Position numbers and translations under genes: made by a program
The notes under the pieces: generated by a model
The model's database searches: none
What the model saw: the letters and a program-made list of their open reading frames with translations, nothing else
What the model was told of the DNA's origin: nothing
In this document: positions 18,533-27,794 of the stretch, in pieces
Layout: every line of letters starts with the position of its first letter
How positions within the stretch are numbered: position 1 is the stretch's first letter
Assembly: GCA_963835885.1 (NCBI GenBank)
Contig: CAWIHF010000005.1
Span: forward strand, 1-64,000
Direction: 5' to 3'
Length of the DNA: 64,000 nt
From: Roseiarcus sp963835885
GTDB taxonomy: Bacteria; Pseudomonadota; Alphaproteobacteria; Rhizobiales; Beijerinckiaceae

Positions 18533-18742
18533 CAGGCCTTGATCAGGTCGAGATACAACGGAAGCCCGGCCAACGACGTCAATCCATGGCTGGACGAATC
18601 GGCCTCATACTGGAAATCGAGCAGCCCCTGTCCCTGCATCGCGCACCCCGTTGGTGATGATTTTTAAGTCGCAAACCAAGACTATCTCCCTGATTCCTCA
18701 GGGCCAACGGGGAACTTGAATTTTCCTGATGCGGAATTCAAG
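18413..18742. repeat. IS1380 end present twice (18413-18486 and 18669-18742)
   Basis: The two 74-base copies differ at only a few positions. The outer one is in its natural place upstream of the transposase start, the inner one is inside the gene. Confidence 0.7.
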
Positions 18743-18814
18743 TCAATCGAATCAAAACACGTTCCTGCCCATGCGGGGACGATCCAAACCCGAGAAGCGT
18801 TTGGGGAGCAGATC

Positions 18815-19690
18815 ATGGCGGTCGAGGGGGGATTTTCCTCAGGTCACTTCGAATACGTATGCCGAACCCGACATTCGTCGAGCGCAAGCCTCGACGCACT
18901 TCGACCGCCGGCAGTCCAAGAGAAACGGTCGCCGGTCCGATCGCGCCTCAGAGACATCGTGGCGGTCGATATCGGCCCAAGACTGGTCCTCCTCCATCAT
19001 GATGGATTGGCGGCGCCGCCCGAGAGAAGGCCCTCGCAAGACGAGATCGAGACGCTGGCAAGCCTGGCCATCGGACACGATGAGGCAGCAGCCGTCGCGC
19101 ATTTCGAAAGCATACGCGCGCAGGAGCATTCCTTTGCGACGCTCCTGACATTCTTTCTTGCCCCAGCGGCACAGTATCTCGGGGAACTTTGGAAACAGGA
19201 CGTCTGCGATTTCTTTGACGTGACTGTCGGCGTCGGGCGATTGCAAGCGCTGATGGACCGGATGGGCGTGGCGGAGGCCGCACCGGGATCGGACTTTTAT
19301 CGCCGCGCGGTCCTGATCGTTCTGCCGGGCGAAACCCATTGCCTGGGCGTTCGCATGGTCGCCAAGCTTCTCGAAACGACAGGCTGGTGCGTGACAATCG
19401 AAGAAGAGCGTCCGGCGGCGGACAATGCGAGGACCGTGGCGGAGGAATGGGTTGGCGTCGTCGGCGTATCACTCAGCGTCGTTTCGCGCCTAGATCTTGC
19501 GGCGCGAACCATCGCGGCTGTTCGATCGGCGTCTATCAATCCCCGTCTCGGCGTCATGGTGGGGGGAAACGCGTTCAACGAGCATCCGGAGCTTGTGGCG
19601 CAAGTCGGAGCGGACGGCGCGGGCTTCGACGCTCCGACAGCCGTGGTCCTAGCTTCGCATCTTCTCACGCGGCAGACAGCTTCGCGCTAA
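18815..19690 (+). CDS. ppaA: B12-binding antirepressor-like protein of the AerR/PpaA family
   Basis: AerR/PpaA proteins bind cobalamin and modulate the photosynthesis repressor PpsR/CrtJ in response to light or oxygen. The ATG at 18815 follows GGGGAG and gives 291 residues; the longer frame only adds IS sequence. The C-terminal half is a B12-binding Rossmann domain: VLIVLPGETHCLGVRMVAKL (His in the ExH-x2-G loop), then GVVGVSLSVVSRLDLA and GVMVGGNAFNEHPEL. Upstream is a helical region, including AHFESIRAQEHSFATLLTFF. It converges on bphO with a four-base overlap of the stops, and ppsR and bphP lie beyond. The neighbourhood supports the regulatory role strongly. Confidence 0.85.
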   Translation: MAVEGGFSSGHFEYVCRTRHSSSASLDALRPPAVQEKRSPVRSRLRDIVAVDIGPRLVLLHHDGLAAPPERRPSQDEIETLASLAIGHDEAAAVAHFESIRAQEHSFATLLTFFLAPAAQYLGELWKQDVCDFFDVTVGVGRLQALMDRMGVAEAAPGSDFYRRAVLIVLPGETHCLGVRMVAKLLETTGWCVTIEEERPAADNARTVAEEWVGVVGVSLSVVSRLDLAARTIAAVRSASINPRLGVMVGGNAFNEHPELVAQVGADGAGFDAPTAVVLASHLLTRQTASR

Positions 19691-20304
19691 GCATACGCCG
19701 CCGCAGCGTTCCCGGTTTTCCAGTCGGCCATCCAAGCCTCGAACGCCTCGAACGTCGCAGCAGCGGCGCCGATCGCGTCGCGTGCTTGCTCGGCTGCCTC
19801 GGCCAGCGCTTCGAGTTGCTGCAGAAATTCGCTCCACATTGCGCTGCGCCGCTCGTCTCGCCCGAGAAAGAAGCTGCGTCCCGCGCCTGATTCGTCGCCG
19901 ATGTATCCTTTCAGCGCGCGCGCAATTTGCAGACCTCCCAAAGTCGAGCCCTCAACCACGTAGAGCGCGCCCAGCAACGAGCCCTTGCTCGCAAGCGGCA
20001 GCTTCGCCGACCAGAGCGGAAGGCTGACAATTGTCCTTTCGTCAAGCCCGAGCGCGATCAGATCGGCGCGTAGCGCAGGCGACCGCGCTCGCGCGTCGAG
20101 GTCGAGGTCTATTGTCGAGATCGTAGCGGCTGACCGCACCAAGTCGTCGAACGGCCGATGAAAGCCGTAGAGGCGCTCGAGCAGCTTCCGATACTCACAA
20201 ACGTCAATAACCCCAGCGGCCGCGGCGCCGAAACCCGCGTGGGCGTGCATCCTTTCGTGCGCCTGGGCTGTCGCGTCGCGGAGCTGCGCTCGTACCGACG
20301 GCAA
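19687..20304 (-). CDS. bphO: Biliverdin-forming heme oxygenase (bacteriophytochrome-associated)
   Basis: Heme oxygenase opens heme to biliverdin, the chromophore of the neighbouring bacteriophytochrome. The start of the fold has LRDATAQAHERMHAHAGF with the candidate heme-ligand His, and the distal-helix region shows LYVVEGSTLGGLQIARAL. A TTG at 20304 gives 205 residues, usual for the family. The open frame extends to 20400, but that adds about 30 Arg-rich residues and overlaps the end of bphP by 56 bases. No strong ribosome binding site marks either start, so it may be translated by coupling. It follows bphP on the same strand, a common arrangement (ppsR-bphP-bphO). Confidence 0.8.
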   Translation of the reverse strand: MPSVRAQLRDATAQAHERMHAHAGFGAAAAGVIDVCEYRKLLERLYGFHRPFDDLVRSAATISTIDLDLDARARSPALRADLIALGLDERTIVSLPLWSAKLPLASKGSLLGALYVVEGSTLGGLQIARALKGYIGDESGAGRSFFLGRDERRSAMWSEFLQQLEALAEAAEQARDAIGAAAATFEAFEAWMADWKTGNAAAAYA

Positions 20305-20894
20305 TTTTGGACGCCGACCTGTCGGGGTAGTGCGTGCTCGTCTCTCACGATGGGAGTTCCGGACCTCTCTTGCGCCAAGCCTCGGTGTTCGACAGCGCAA
20401 GCTGTTCCAGCACTTCCGCGGTGCGCGCGACGGACAGCGTCACGCTTTCGAGCAACGCCGGCACATCGGGGAGGTCGGTCCCATCGGTGATTTCGAGTGC
20501 GGCTAGCTGAGCGTTTTCGATCACGGAAGACATGAGTTGTCGAACCGCGGCGTTCTTCGGCGAGTTGACAGTCGTCGAGACCTGCTGGCGGTTGCGGAGA
20601 ATGCCGTCCTGAAAGCGTCTTCGCGCCGACTGGGCCGCCTTGCGGTCCGTTAGGTCGGTGAACAGGATCACAAACCCCAGAGCGCGGTCTGAGTCGACAA
20701 AAACCGGATCCGCGCGCACCAAGACCGCCGCCGTGCGGCCCCGAGCGGTGTGGATGATCGCTTCGCTCCGCCAGGGTCGGTTCTCATTAACCAGCGCTCG
20801 AAGCCTTCCGCCAGCCTGTTCCGGATCGGCAAAAAAAACTCGACAGCTCTTCGAGGCTCCGTAAAGCTACGCGGTCGATCCCGAGCCATTCGCC

Positions 20895-21956
20895 TAGAGC
20901 AGTATCCGAACGGATTGAATTGGTTGGGGGATTCCCGAATTCGGCTAATTTCTGCTTCCTCATTCGCGCCGCGAGAGGGAGGCGGCGGGGATGGCTGTTT
21001 CCGACGATCTTCGCGAGCGCGTGGTCGAGGCGGTGGTGTTGGGCGGGTTGTCGCGCAATCAGGCGGCCGCGCGTTTCAAAGTGAGCGTCGCGAGCGCCGT
21101 GCGCTGGGTGAAGCGGTTCAATACCACGGGCGAGATTTCGCCGACGCCTTCCGGGGCGATCGGCGCTCCGGTCGGATCGAGGCGCATCGCGACTATCTCT
21201 TGGGCCTGATCCGGCGCAGGCCGGACATCACGCTGCTCGAGATAAAGGAACAGCTGATCGGCAATTGCGGCGAGCGCTTTGCGGTCTCCGTGCTGTGGCG
21301 TTTCTTCGACCGTCACGAGATCACCTTTAAAAAAAACGGCGCACGCCGAGGAACAACAACGCGCGGACGTGCAAAATCGACGCCGGGAATGGTTCGCGGG
21401 GCAGCTCGATCTCGATCCGACGAAACTGGTTTTCATTGATGAGACGGGAGCCTCCACCAATCTCGCGCGCAAAAGCGGACGTTGCCGGCGCGGGCGCCGC
21501 TTGCGGGCCGCTATCCCGCACAGTCACTACAAAACGGTAACGTTGGTCGCCGGCCTTCGCCTTCGCGGCCTGACGGCGACAAAGACTTTCGACGGACCGA
21601 TCAACGCCGCCCGGTTCGAGGATTGGCTGGAGACATGCCTCGTGCCCACCCTCTCGCCCGGCGAGACCGTCGTCATGGACAATCTCCCCGCTCACAAGGG
21701 GCCGCGGGTCGAGCAACTGATCAAGGCGGCGGGCGCGCAGTTGCGATATCTCCCGGCCTACAGTCCTGATATGAACCCCATCGAAAAAGCCTTCTCCAAG
21801 CTCAAAGCCTTCCTGCGCAAAATCGCCGAACGGACCGTCTCGGGCCTGATGCGCGCACTCGAAACCTGCGCCGAAATCTTCCACCCCTCCGAATGTACAA
21901 ATTACTTCAAATCCTGTGGTTATCTGGACGATACAGGATGATCGGATTCCGCTCTA
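20895..21956 (+). mobile_element. IS630-family insertion in bphP with TA target duplication
   Basis: The element is bounded by TA at 20895-20896 and 21955-21956. Its ends are imperfect inverted repeats, GAGCAGTATCCGAACGGATT on the left and GAGCGGAATCCGATCATCC on the right read inward. Deleting it with one TA rejoins the phytochrome frame precisely (SSL-GEWLG). IS630/Tc1 elements insert at TA, so the boundaries are well supported. A related remnant with the same end motif lies at 39882. Confidence 0.9.
20991..21941 (+). pseudogene. IS630-family transposase, frameshifted
   Basis: The N-terminal helix-turn-helix begins MAVSDDLRERVVEAVVLGGL and SRNQAAARFKVSVASAVRWV. A second frame continues with GRIEAHRDYLLGLIRRRPD and EQLIGNCGERFAVSVLW. 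A third has the DDE domain: LVFIDETGASTNLARKSGR, GETVVMDNLPAHKGPRVEQL and YSPDMNPIEKAFSKLKAFL. The first shift is near GGGG at 21153-21156 and the second in an A8 run at 21329-21336. Some IS630 elements use programmed frameshifting on A-runs, so the second could be functional. Two shifts make a single active product unlikely unless the sequence is in error. Confidence 0.8.
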
Positions 21957-23634
21957 AGCTGGAGTTGCTTTCGAGGATCACGCCGCGAGCGTCGGCGACG
22001 ACGACTTGCTGGTCCGAGCCGCGGACCTGACGGAGAACATGCTCGAGTTGGTCCTGCGCGATCAAGATGCGGACGGCGCGGAATTGCACAATGACGTCGG
22101 TCACGCTCGTACCGATCAGCCGCGCGGCGCAGAGGTCCGAGGCAGTCCAGGGATCTGAGGTGCCTTTGACGATCTGATGCCATTGCGCAAACGAACGGCG
22201 CGGAGAGAGCTCGGACGGATCGTCCTCCGAAGAAGACGACTTGAACGGATTGCCGCCCCAGGTCACGGTTCGAACGCGTTCGCTCCTGAACCAAATCAGC
22301 ATCTCGTCGGGCTGAGCTGAAATCGGCGCCGCGACGATGCCGCTGGCCACCCCCGCCAAGGGCGCGAACGCCTCCTCCGCAACGCCAAGACTTGCAGTCG
22401 AGAAAACGCCATGGTTGAGCTTCGGTCCGACCCAGCGCGCGATCGCGCGAATTTCGTCGGTTCCTGGAACATCGCCCGTCGTCGAGACCTGGTTCTCGAA
22501 AAGCAGCGCCGCGCCGCTCGCACCGAGAGGCAAAAGCAGAGGGCGGGTGCGGTCGAACAACGCGCCTCGCCAGTCTCCGTCGCGAACGATCCACTCGGTC
22601 ATTCGCTGTTCGAGGCGGCGGGCGGCAAGTTCCCCCTGGCCTCTTGTGAAGCTTTCCAACGCCGCGATCCGGGTTCCGATCGCCTCGGCGAGAACCTCGC
22701 ACACCGAGCGTATCTCGAAGTGAAGGAATCGCGGGGAATAGTGATGACAGGAGATGAGGCCCCAGAGCCGACCTCCTACCATTAGCGAGACGACCAGAGT
22801 TGCCGCAACGCCCATGTTCTGGAGGTATTGGAGGTGTATGGGCGACACGCTGCGCAAGAAGCAGAGCGACATGTCGAGGTCTTTTCCCGAGATCGGCGAA
22901 AGGCGCGGCGACAAGGCCGCCGGCGCGTAGTTGACGTCGGCAAGGAGTCGCACGCGGCTGCGCTCATAAAGGCGGCGTGCGATTTGCGGAATGTCGGAAG
23001 TCCGGATAGCGGTTACCGGGAAAAGCCTCGAGGTCCGGCTTCTTGGTTTCCGAGAAGACTTCGCCATGGCCCGCCTCGTCGAAGCGATACACCATCACGC
23101 GGTCGTACCCGGTCAGTCGCCGGAAGATGCGTGCGCTTTCATCGCAGAGCGTTTGCAGGGTGGTCGCGGCAATGATCGAAGAAACCGCGCCTTCGAGGGC
23201 CCCGGGACCCTCAGTATCCGGCCCAGCATGCTCGATCTCGACAATGAGCCCGCTATCCGGAGCACGATGAATAATCACGGTGCATGGCTCGTTTCGCACG
23301 CCGATGGTGCAGCGGACCGCGGCAGGAATTGACTTTATGCTGTCGGGCAGAGACCCGGCGGTTCGCTCCCATAATGTCCCGCCGAGCGCCCGCAACCGGA
23401 GCCCTTGCAGATTGCCGTCGACGCCGAGATAGGCCGAGGCGTTATCGCTCGCCTGAGCGATGATTTGATCGGGCTCGCCAATGACCAGCAACGCGCCGTG
23501 CGGCTGAATCGAGCCTGCAAGATGAATTTGCTCGCGCTCGCAGTTCGAAAGATTCGCGGCGCCAAAAGCGGGCGATATGGGCTGGGCGCTTGCCAAAGGC
23601 CAAACCTCGCGTATGGGCCACTCGTTGTGGCAGT

Positions 23635-24966
23635 CTAATGATCCTGCAGGCTGTATTTCTTCAGCTTGGCGTGCAAGCTCTGACGACTGAGCCCAAGAGA
23701 CTTCGCCGCTCTCGTTCGATTGCCCTCCGCTTGCGCGAGCGCATGACCAATGCGCTCGCGCTCAATCGCTGCGACGGAGGACCGGACAACGTTCCCGAGC
23801 GGCCGATCAGGGCGCTCATCGATCAGAGCGGATCGAGGGAAGGCCGGTTCTTCGCGCTCACGCGTATGAGAAGTGACGTCGCGAAGCACGAGACCAAAGT
23901 AAGATGGTCGGCTCACCTGATCGCCGACCGCGGAAATCTCGACCTCAGTGTTTGCGCCAAGCTCGCCCTCGAGCGTGGTCCTCATCGCGCGCACCGTTCC
24001 GTGCTGATCGACGAGGTTCATAATGACCCTGATGCCCGTTCCTGGCCGCGAGAGCCAGCGTTTGATGTTTTGACCGACAACAGCGCTCTCCACGCCAGCT
24101 TGAATCAGGTCGAGAAAGGTGTGGTTAGCCTGTTGGACGAGACCGTCGCGATCGACGATGACGAAGCCGTCCGGCATCCGTTGCACAAAGCTCTCAACCG
24201 AGAACCGATCGCTCTCGCGATCGGCAGCCCCTGAGCCGCCCGGGTCCTCGATCGCCGCGAGCGGCGCCATCTGAAGGAGATAGAAAGAGCCGCCTTCGCT
24301 TGTGAGCACGGACGCGCGACAGCTCCAGGGAACGTCGGCCGAAACATGAAGGACGATACTCGGGGCGCGGCCCCTCATCCGGGCGCCCGCTAGCATAGCG
24401 TCCAGAGCTCTGCGGTCATTGTCCGCCAACATCGGACAGAATTCCCCGCCAGGCACCAGGCCGAGAGACTTCGTCGCCGCGACGTTCGCTTCCACCACGC
24501 GCAAATTCGTTACCCGGACAAGGGCGACCGCCTCAGACGATGCATCGAGCAGCGCGCGATAGCGGGTTTCGATCTCGCGAAGCTTCCAATAGTCCCGCTC
24601 ACGTTCTCGCTGCACGAGCTCAAGGCGAGATCTGAGCTCGGCAATCGCCTGCACGCTCTTTCCGATCGCGATGAATCCCGCTTTCTTGCTGAGCTTCACT
24701 GCCGTGTACTCGAGCAGCAATTCGCGACCGCTCGGCAATCGCTGATTTACGGTGAAGCACGAAGATTCCCCTTCGCGTCGCGCCTCCTCGACCGCTTGGG
24801 CGACCTGCCCAGCCATTTCGGGAGGGACAGTGTCGGTCCAGCGCAATCCCCTCCACTGCTCGATTGGTTCGCCGGCGAGCGTCTCCGCGGAGAACGCGGT
24901 ACGGATCACGCCCTCGCCGTCCACGGCGAGAGTGATGTCGGGACGAACCTGCAAATGCTCGCTCAT
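23635..24966 (-). CDS. ppsR: PpsR/CrtJ-type transcriptional repressor of photosynthesis genes
   Basis: PpsR/CrtJ represses bacteriochlorophyll, carotenoid and light-harvesting genes under oxygen or high light. The intact 443-residue protein has an N-terminal PAS-like region, PAS1 (RYRALLDASSEAVALVRVTN), PAS2 (FVQRMPDGFVIVDRDGLVQQ) and a Fis-type helix-turn-helix (RIGHALAQAEGNRTRAAKSL, GLSRQSLHAKLKKYSL). Cysteines occur only at 70, 177 and 216. The redox Cys known in the HTH region of Rhodobacter PpsR is absent, so control may be by PpaA or the phytochrome rather than a disulfide. It leads the minus-strand group ppsR-bphP-bphO. Confidence 0.92.
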   Translation of the reverse strand: MSEHLQVRPDITLAVDGEGVIRTAFSAETLAGEPIEQWRGLRWTDTVPPEMAGQVAQAVEEARREGESSCFTVNQRLPSGRELLLEYTAVKLSKKAGFIAIGKSVQAIAELRSRLELVQRERERDYWKLREIETRYRALLDASSEAVALVRVTNLRVVEANVAATKSLGLVPGGEFCPMLADNDRRALDAMLAGARMRGRAPSIVLHVSADVPWSCRASVLTSEGGSFYLLQMAPLAAIEDPGGSGAADRESDRFSVESFVQRMPDGFVIVDRDGLVQQANHTFLDLIQAGVESAVVGQNIKRWLSRPGTGIRVIMNLVDQHGTVRAMRTTLEGELGANTEVEISAVGDQVSRPSYFGLVLRDVTSHTREREEPAFPRSALIDERPDRPLGNVVRSSVAAIERERIGHALAQAEGNRTRAAKSLGLSRQSLHAKLKKYSLQDH

Positions 24967-25238
24967 CGCTCGTCCAAGTGCGAAGCGGCCTTGCTCGCCG
25001 CTGATAAGAGAAGCGGTTCAGGCGCGATCGAGGAGCTGCGCCCGGCTTTCGCTTACAGAAAACCCCTATTGCAACCGTCCCATTCAAGTCCAGTCCCTTC
25101 GTTCGCTAGTTTAGCGCGTTGCTCGGTCGGCGAATAGACCATTGCCAAAACGTGTTAGCGCAGTTCATGAGAAGGTCCCCTTTTAGCAAAGTGGGAATGT
25201 CCCCTTCTGAAGAGTTTGGGGACGTGAGTGGGCGAGCG

Positions 25239-25620
25239 ATGAGTTCGGCGGAGCGCGAACGGCTGGTTGTGATTGGGCAGGTGGCGAGCAAGGTCTTGCG
25301 GCAGGGGCTGGCGGCGGAGCGGCTCGGGCTTTGCGTTCGGCAGGTGAAGCGGCTTGTTCGGGCCTATCGAGAATGGGGCGACGCCGCTCTGGTTTCGCGT
25401 CAGCGAGGGCGGGCGTCGAATCGTCGTTTGGAGGCGGGCGTGACGGCCTGGGTGAAAGGCTTTCTTCTGGGCAAGTACAAGGATTTCGACCCCACTCAGG
25501 CGGCGGAGAAGCTGGCGGAACTGGAAGGGATCGCGGTCTCGCGAAGCGGCAGCGTCAGGGCACGAAGTCGCTGCGCTCCAGCCCGCTGCGCGGGGGCGCA
25601 AGCGGTGGGGCCGGTGACAG
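25239..25620 (+). pseudogene. 5' part of an ISNCY-type transposase
   Basis: From the ATG at 25239 the frame reads SAERERLVVIGQVASKVLRQ, GLAAERLGLCVRQVKRLVRA and VKGFLLGKYKDFDPTQAAEK, the helix-turn-helix N-terminus of ISNCY/IS1202-group transposases. Similarity ends at IAVSR and the catalytic domain is missing. The upstream GGAATGTCCCC sequence at about 25193-25203 probably belongs to the IS end. The 3' part of what looks like the same gene reappears at 25998. Confidence 0.65.
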
Positions 25621-25719
25621 TATTTGAGAAGCCAGTGAAGTCGAGATGACAGCATAGTCGGCGGGGAGCCCGTCCTGAGAATTGAGGGTCGTTCAGCCTC
25701 ACTCAGGAAGGAGCGCCCG

Positions 25720-25997
25720 ATGAGCGAGACCGACACTGTCAGTCCGCTGCGTCAGCGTATGATCGAAGACATGGCTGCGCGCAAGCTCAACCCGCGCACG
25801 CAGCGCAGCCACATCTCTAGCTACAAGCGGTTCGCCGCCTGGCTCAAACGCTCACCCGATACAGCGACGCCCGACGAGGTGCGCCGCTTCCAGCTGCACC
25901 TCGTCGAGGGCGGCGCCAGCATCTGCAACCGAAACCGGATCATGACCGGGGTGCGCTTCCTGTTCCGCGTCACCTTGCGCCGCCACGATCTGGCGGC
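25720..25997 (+). pseudogene. N-terminal fragment of an IS91-associated tyrosine recombinase
   Basis: After AGGAAGGAG and the ATG at 25720 the protein starts MSETDTVSPLRQRMIEDMAA, then TQRSHISSYKRFAAWLKRSP and NRIMTGVRFLFRVTLRRHDL. This is the SAM-like core-binding domain of the recombinase that accompanies IS91 transposases. It breaks off after about 92 residues at DLAAL, before the catalytic domain, where ISNCY sequence begins in the same frame. Confidence 0.65.
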
Positions 25998-26522
25998 GCT
26001 CAGGACCCATGTTGTGGTGCACGGCTGTCCGCTGGCGTTCTATTCGGATCGGCACGGCATTTCCGCGTCAACGCCAAGGACGCGGCCGGCGGCGACGGCA
26101 AGACCGAATTCGGCCGCGTCGCCGGGCGATTGCGCATCGAGTTGATCACTGCGCTCACCCCCCAGGCCAAGGGTCGTGTCGAGCGGGCCAACCAGACCCT
26201 GCAGGATCGGCTGGTGCGGGAGATGCGCCTGCGGAGGATATCGACGATCGACGAGGCTCAGGCCTTCGCGCCGACCTTCGTGGCGCGATGGAACGCCAGG
26301 TTCGCCATGGCGCCGCGAGACGGCGAGGACGCGCATCGCCCGTGGAGCCGCAGCCTGGACGCGCTCGACGAGGCGCTGGCCCGTCGGAAGGAGCGCACCT
26401 TGTCGAAGGCCCTGACCTTCAGCGCCGGCGGCGCGGTTCATTGCGTGAAGACCAACGGTCCCGGCATCGCCCTGCGTGGGGCCAAGGTCACACTGCCCCT
26501 TATTCCGCATCAAAGGAAGTGA
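25998..26522 (+). pseudogene. 3' part of an ISNCY-type transposase
   Basis: The catalytic C-terminal half: CPLAFYSDRHGI, then, after one missing base near 26060, FRVNAKDAAGGDGKTEFG, ELITALTPQAKGRVERANQT (final catalytic Glu), ARWNARFAMAPRDGEDAHR, and a C-terminal beta domain ending IPHQRK at 26522. It complements the 5' part at 25239-25620. Together the two flank a recombinase fragment, so the ISNCY has lost its middle. Confidence 0.65.
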
Positions 26523-26535
26523 AGTTCCTCGTTAG

Positions 26536-27498
26536 TCCTGATTGATCAGGGGGATAGGCTAATTTGAAGATTTGCGTGCCGGCTTGTGCGGGTGCCGGAT
26601 GCGCACGGGCGCATGCGGCGGGAGCGGCGGGCCGAGGCGTGGCGCTGGCGGCGGCGACGGCGGTCGCGCGCCGCGGCGTAGCGGGCCTGTGGCGAGTGAA
26701 CGGCGAGCTTCTGCGGATGGCCCGAGCGCAGGCGGCCCGCCTGCTGCCGGCGGGGGTGACTAAGCTCTATCTGTGCTCGGACACGGCCGGCGATCAGCAG
26801 GATCTTTTGAAGTATTGCGCCGAGGGCAAGAGCGAGCGCTTCGGGGTGATCGAATTCGCCGTCGGGGCGGATGTGACGGGGGCGTTCAAACAGGCGGCGG
26901 CGGAACTGCCCGAGTCGGCCTGGCGGCCGCTCGATCGGATCGTCGACGGCGAGCGCTATGCCGGCGATCAGAAATGGGCAGAGGTCGGCTACGTGCCGAA
27001 TTGGGCGGCCATGAGCAAGAGAGCGCCGGACTACCGCTTCCTGGCGATCCGCGAGCCGTTGGGCGAGTTCGACCTCGGCGATGCGGAGCAGTTGCCCTTT
27101 CCCACGATGAGCTTCGGGACGCCGGGCCGCTACAAACTGTTCGGCCTTGTTACCAACCGCACGCTGGCGGGCGACGAGGTGATCCGCTGGCAGCGCGAGC
27201 GCTGCGGCAAGAGCGAGGCCGGCGGACGGCTGCCGAGCGGACTGTTCGCGGCCAATGCGGCATGGTGGGCGATCATGGTCCCGCCCACAATCTCAACGCG
27301 CTGATGAAGCATCGGGTGCTCGGCGGCGATTGGGCGGCGCGGCGCATGAAGGCGATGCGGTTTCATCTGATCGCCCTGCCGGGCCGGGTGGTTCGCCACG
27401 CGCGCCGGCTGATCGTGCGGCTTTCGGCAGGCGCTCTCGACCTGATCCGCGACGTGCGCGCCGCCATCCTTGCCCTGCACCCGGCGCCGAGCGGATGA
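26536..27498 (+). pseudogene. IS1380-family transposase remnant, internally deleted
   Basis: The left end motif CCTGATTGATCAGGGGGATAG (26536 on) matches the IS1380 end at 18669-18742 in reverse. The coding remains include GLWRVNGELLRMARAQ joined directly to LPAGVTKLYLCSDTAGDQQD, so the region with the first catalytic Asp is gone. Then GVIEFAVGADVTGAFKQ, YVPNWAAMSKRAPDYRFLA and DEVIRWQRERCGKSEAGG follow. Near 27290 the frame shifts, and the C-terminus NLNALMKHRVLGGDWAARRM continues to 27498. The element is dead. Confidence 0.75.
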
Positions 27499-27619
27499 TC
27501 GCCCGGCTTCTTCCGCCAGCCCTGCAAACGCCGCCGGCTTCGGCTAGCCACGGCGTAGCCGCGACCGCACGGCCCGGGCAGGACTCGTCAACGATGACTC
27601 TTGATGACTCTGCGCGTCA

Positions 27620-27648
27620 TTGACAAGGCAGGGCGCGGCTCTTATCTC
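27620..27648 (+). promoter_or_regulatory. Sigma-70-type promoter upstream of secA
   Basis: TTGACA (27620-27625), a 17-base spacer and TATCTC (27643-27648). Transcription would start near 27655, leaving a leader of about 140 bases before the secA ATG. Leader control of secA is known in other bacteria, but no SecM-like peptide was seen. Confidence 0.5.
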
Positions 27649-27794
27649 CCCGCCAACCCTGTTCAGCGGCGCGAAGACGGGCGTTTTGCCTTGTTTCGCG
27701 CTTTTTGTTGTGGCTGTCGTCGCCAGCAGCCGTTGACGCTTCCCGCGAACGGAGCGCGAAGAAAACCTGCGGCACGACACTGGAAAGGTCGATA

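Larger units (their letters stand above)
17005..18742 (-). mobile_element. IS1380-family element, rearranged at its transposase-proximal end
   Basis: The element holds a DDE transposase gene and, on its right, one complete end sequence (18669-18742) plus a second near-copy of that end (18413-18486) lodged inside the start of the gene. The left boundary is uncertain. The right end contains the motif CCTGA-N3-ATCAGGG read on the minus strand, which recurs at the start of the second IS1380 remnant at 26536. Confidence 0.65.
20345..23596 (-). pseudogene. bphP: Bacteriophytochrome, split by an IS630 element and two small indels
   Basis: BphP is a red/far-red photoreceptor. From the ATG at 23596 the PAS domain has LSNCEREQIHLAGSIQPHG with the biliverdin-binding Cys, then the GAF domain (TGYDRVMVYRFDEAGHGEVF; after one extra base near 22998, SDIPQIARRLYERSRVRLL) and the PHY domain (FAQWHQIVKG). 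Next comes a PAS domain starting VVVADARGVILESNSSL. Here the IS630 at 20895-21956 interrupts; beyond it the protein resumes exactly with GEWLGIDRVALRSLEELSS. After an A8 run (20831-20838, one too many) it ends FVILFTDLTDRKAAQSAR and a short helical tail that lacks a histidine kinase domain. It would have signalled through a PAS output, probably to PpsR. The ppsR stop lies 38 bases upstream. Confidence 0.85.

Noticed and set aside
17314..18657. 447-codon plus-strand frame opposite the IS1380 transposase
   Set aside because: It is the antisense shadow of the transposase; Arg/Gln/Leu-rich with no domain.
16690..18814. PpsR-type TGT-N12-ACA boxes near ppaA
   Set aside because: I found none by eye; a motif search would be needed to exclude them fully.
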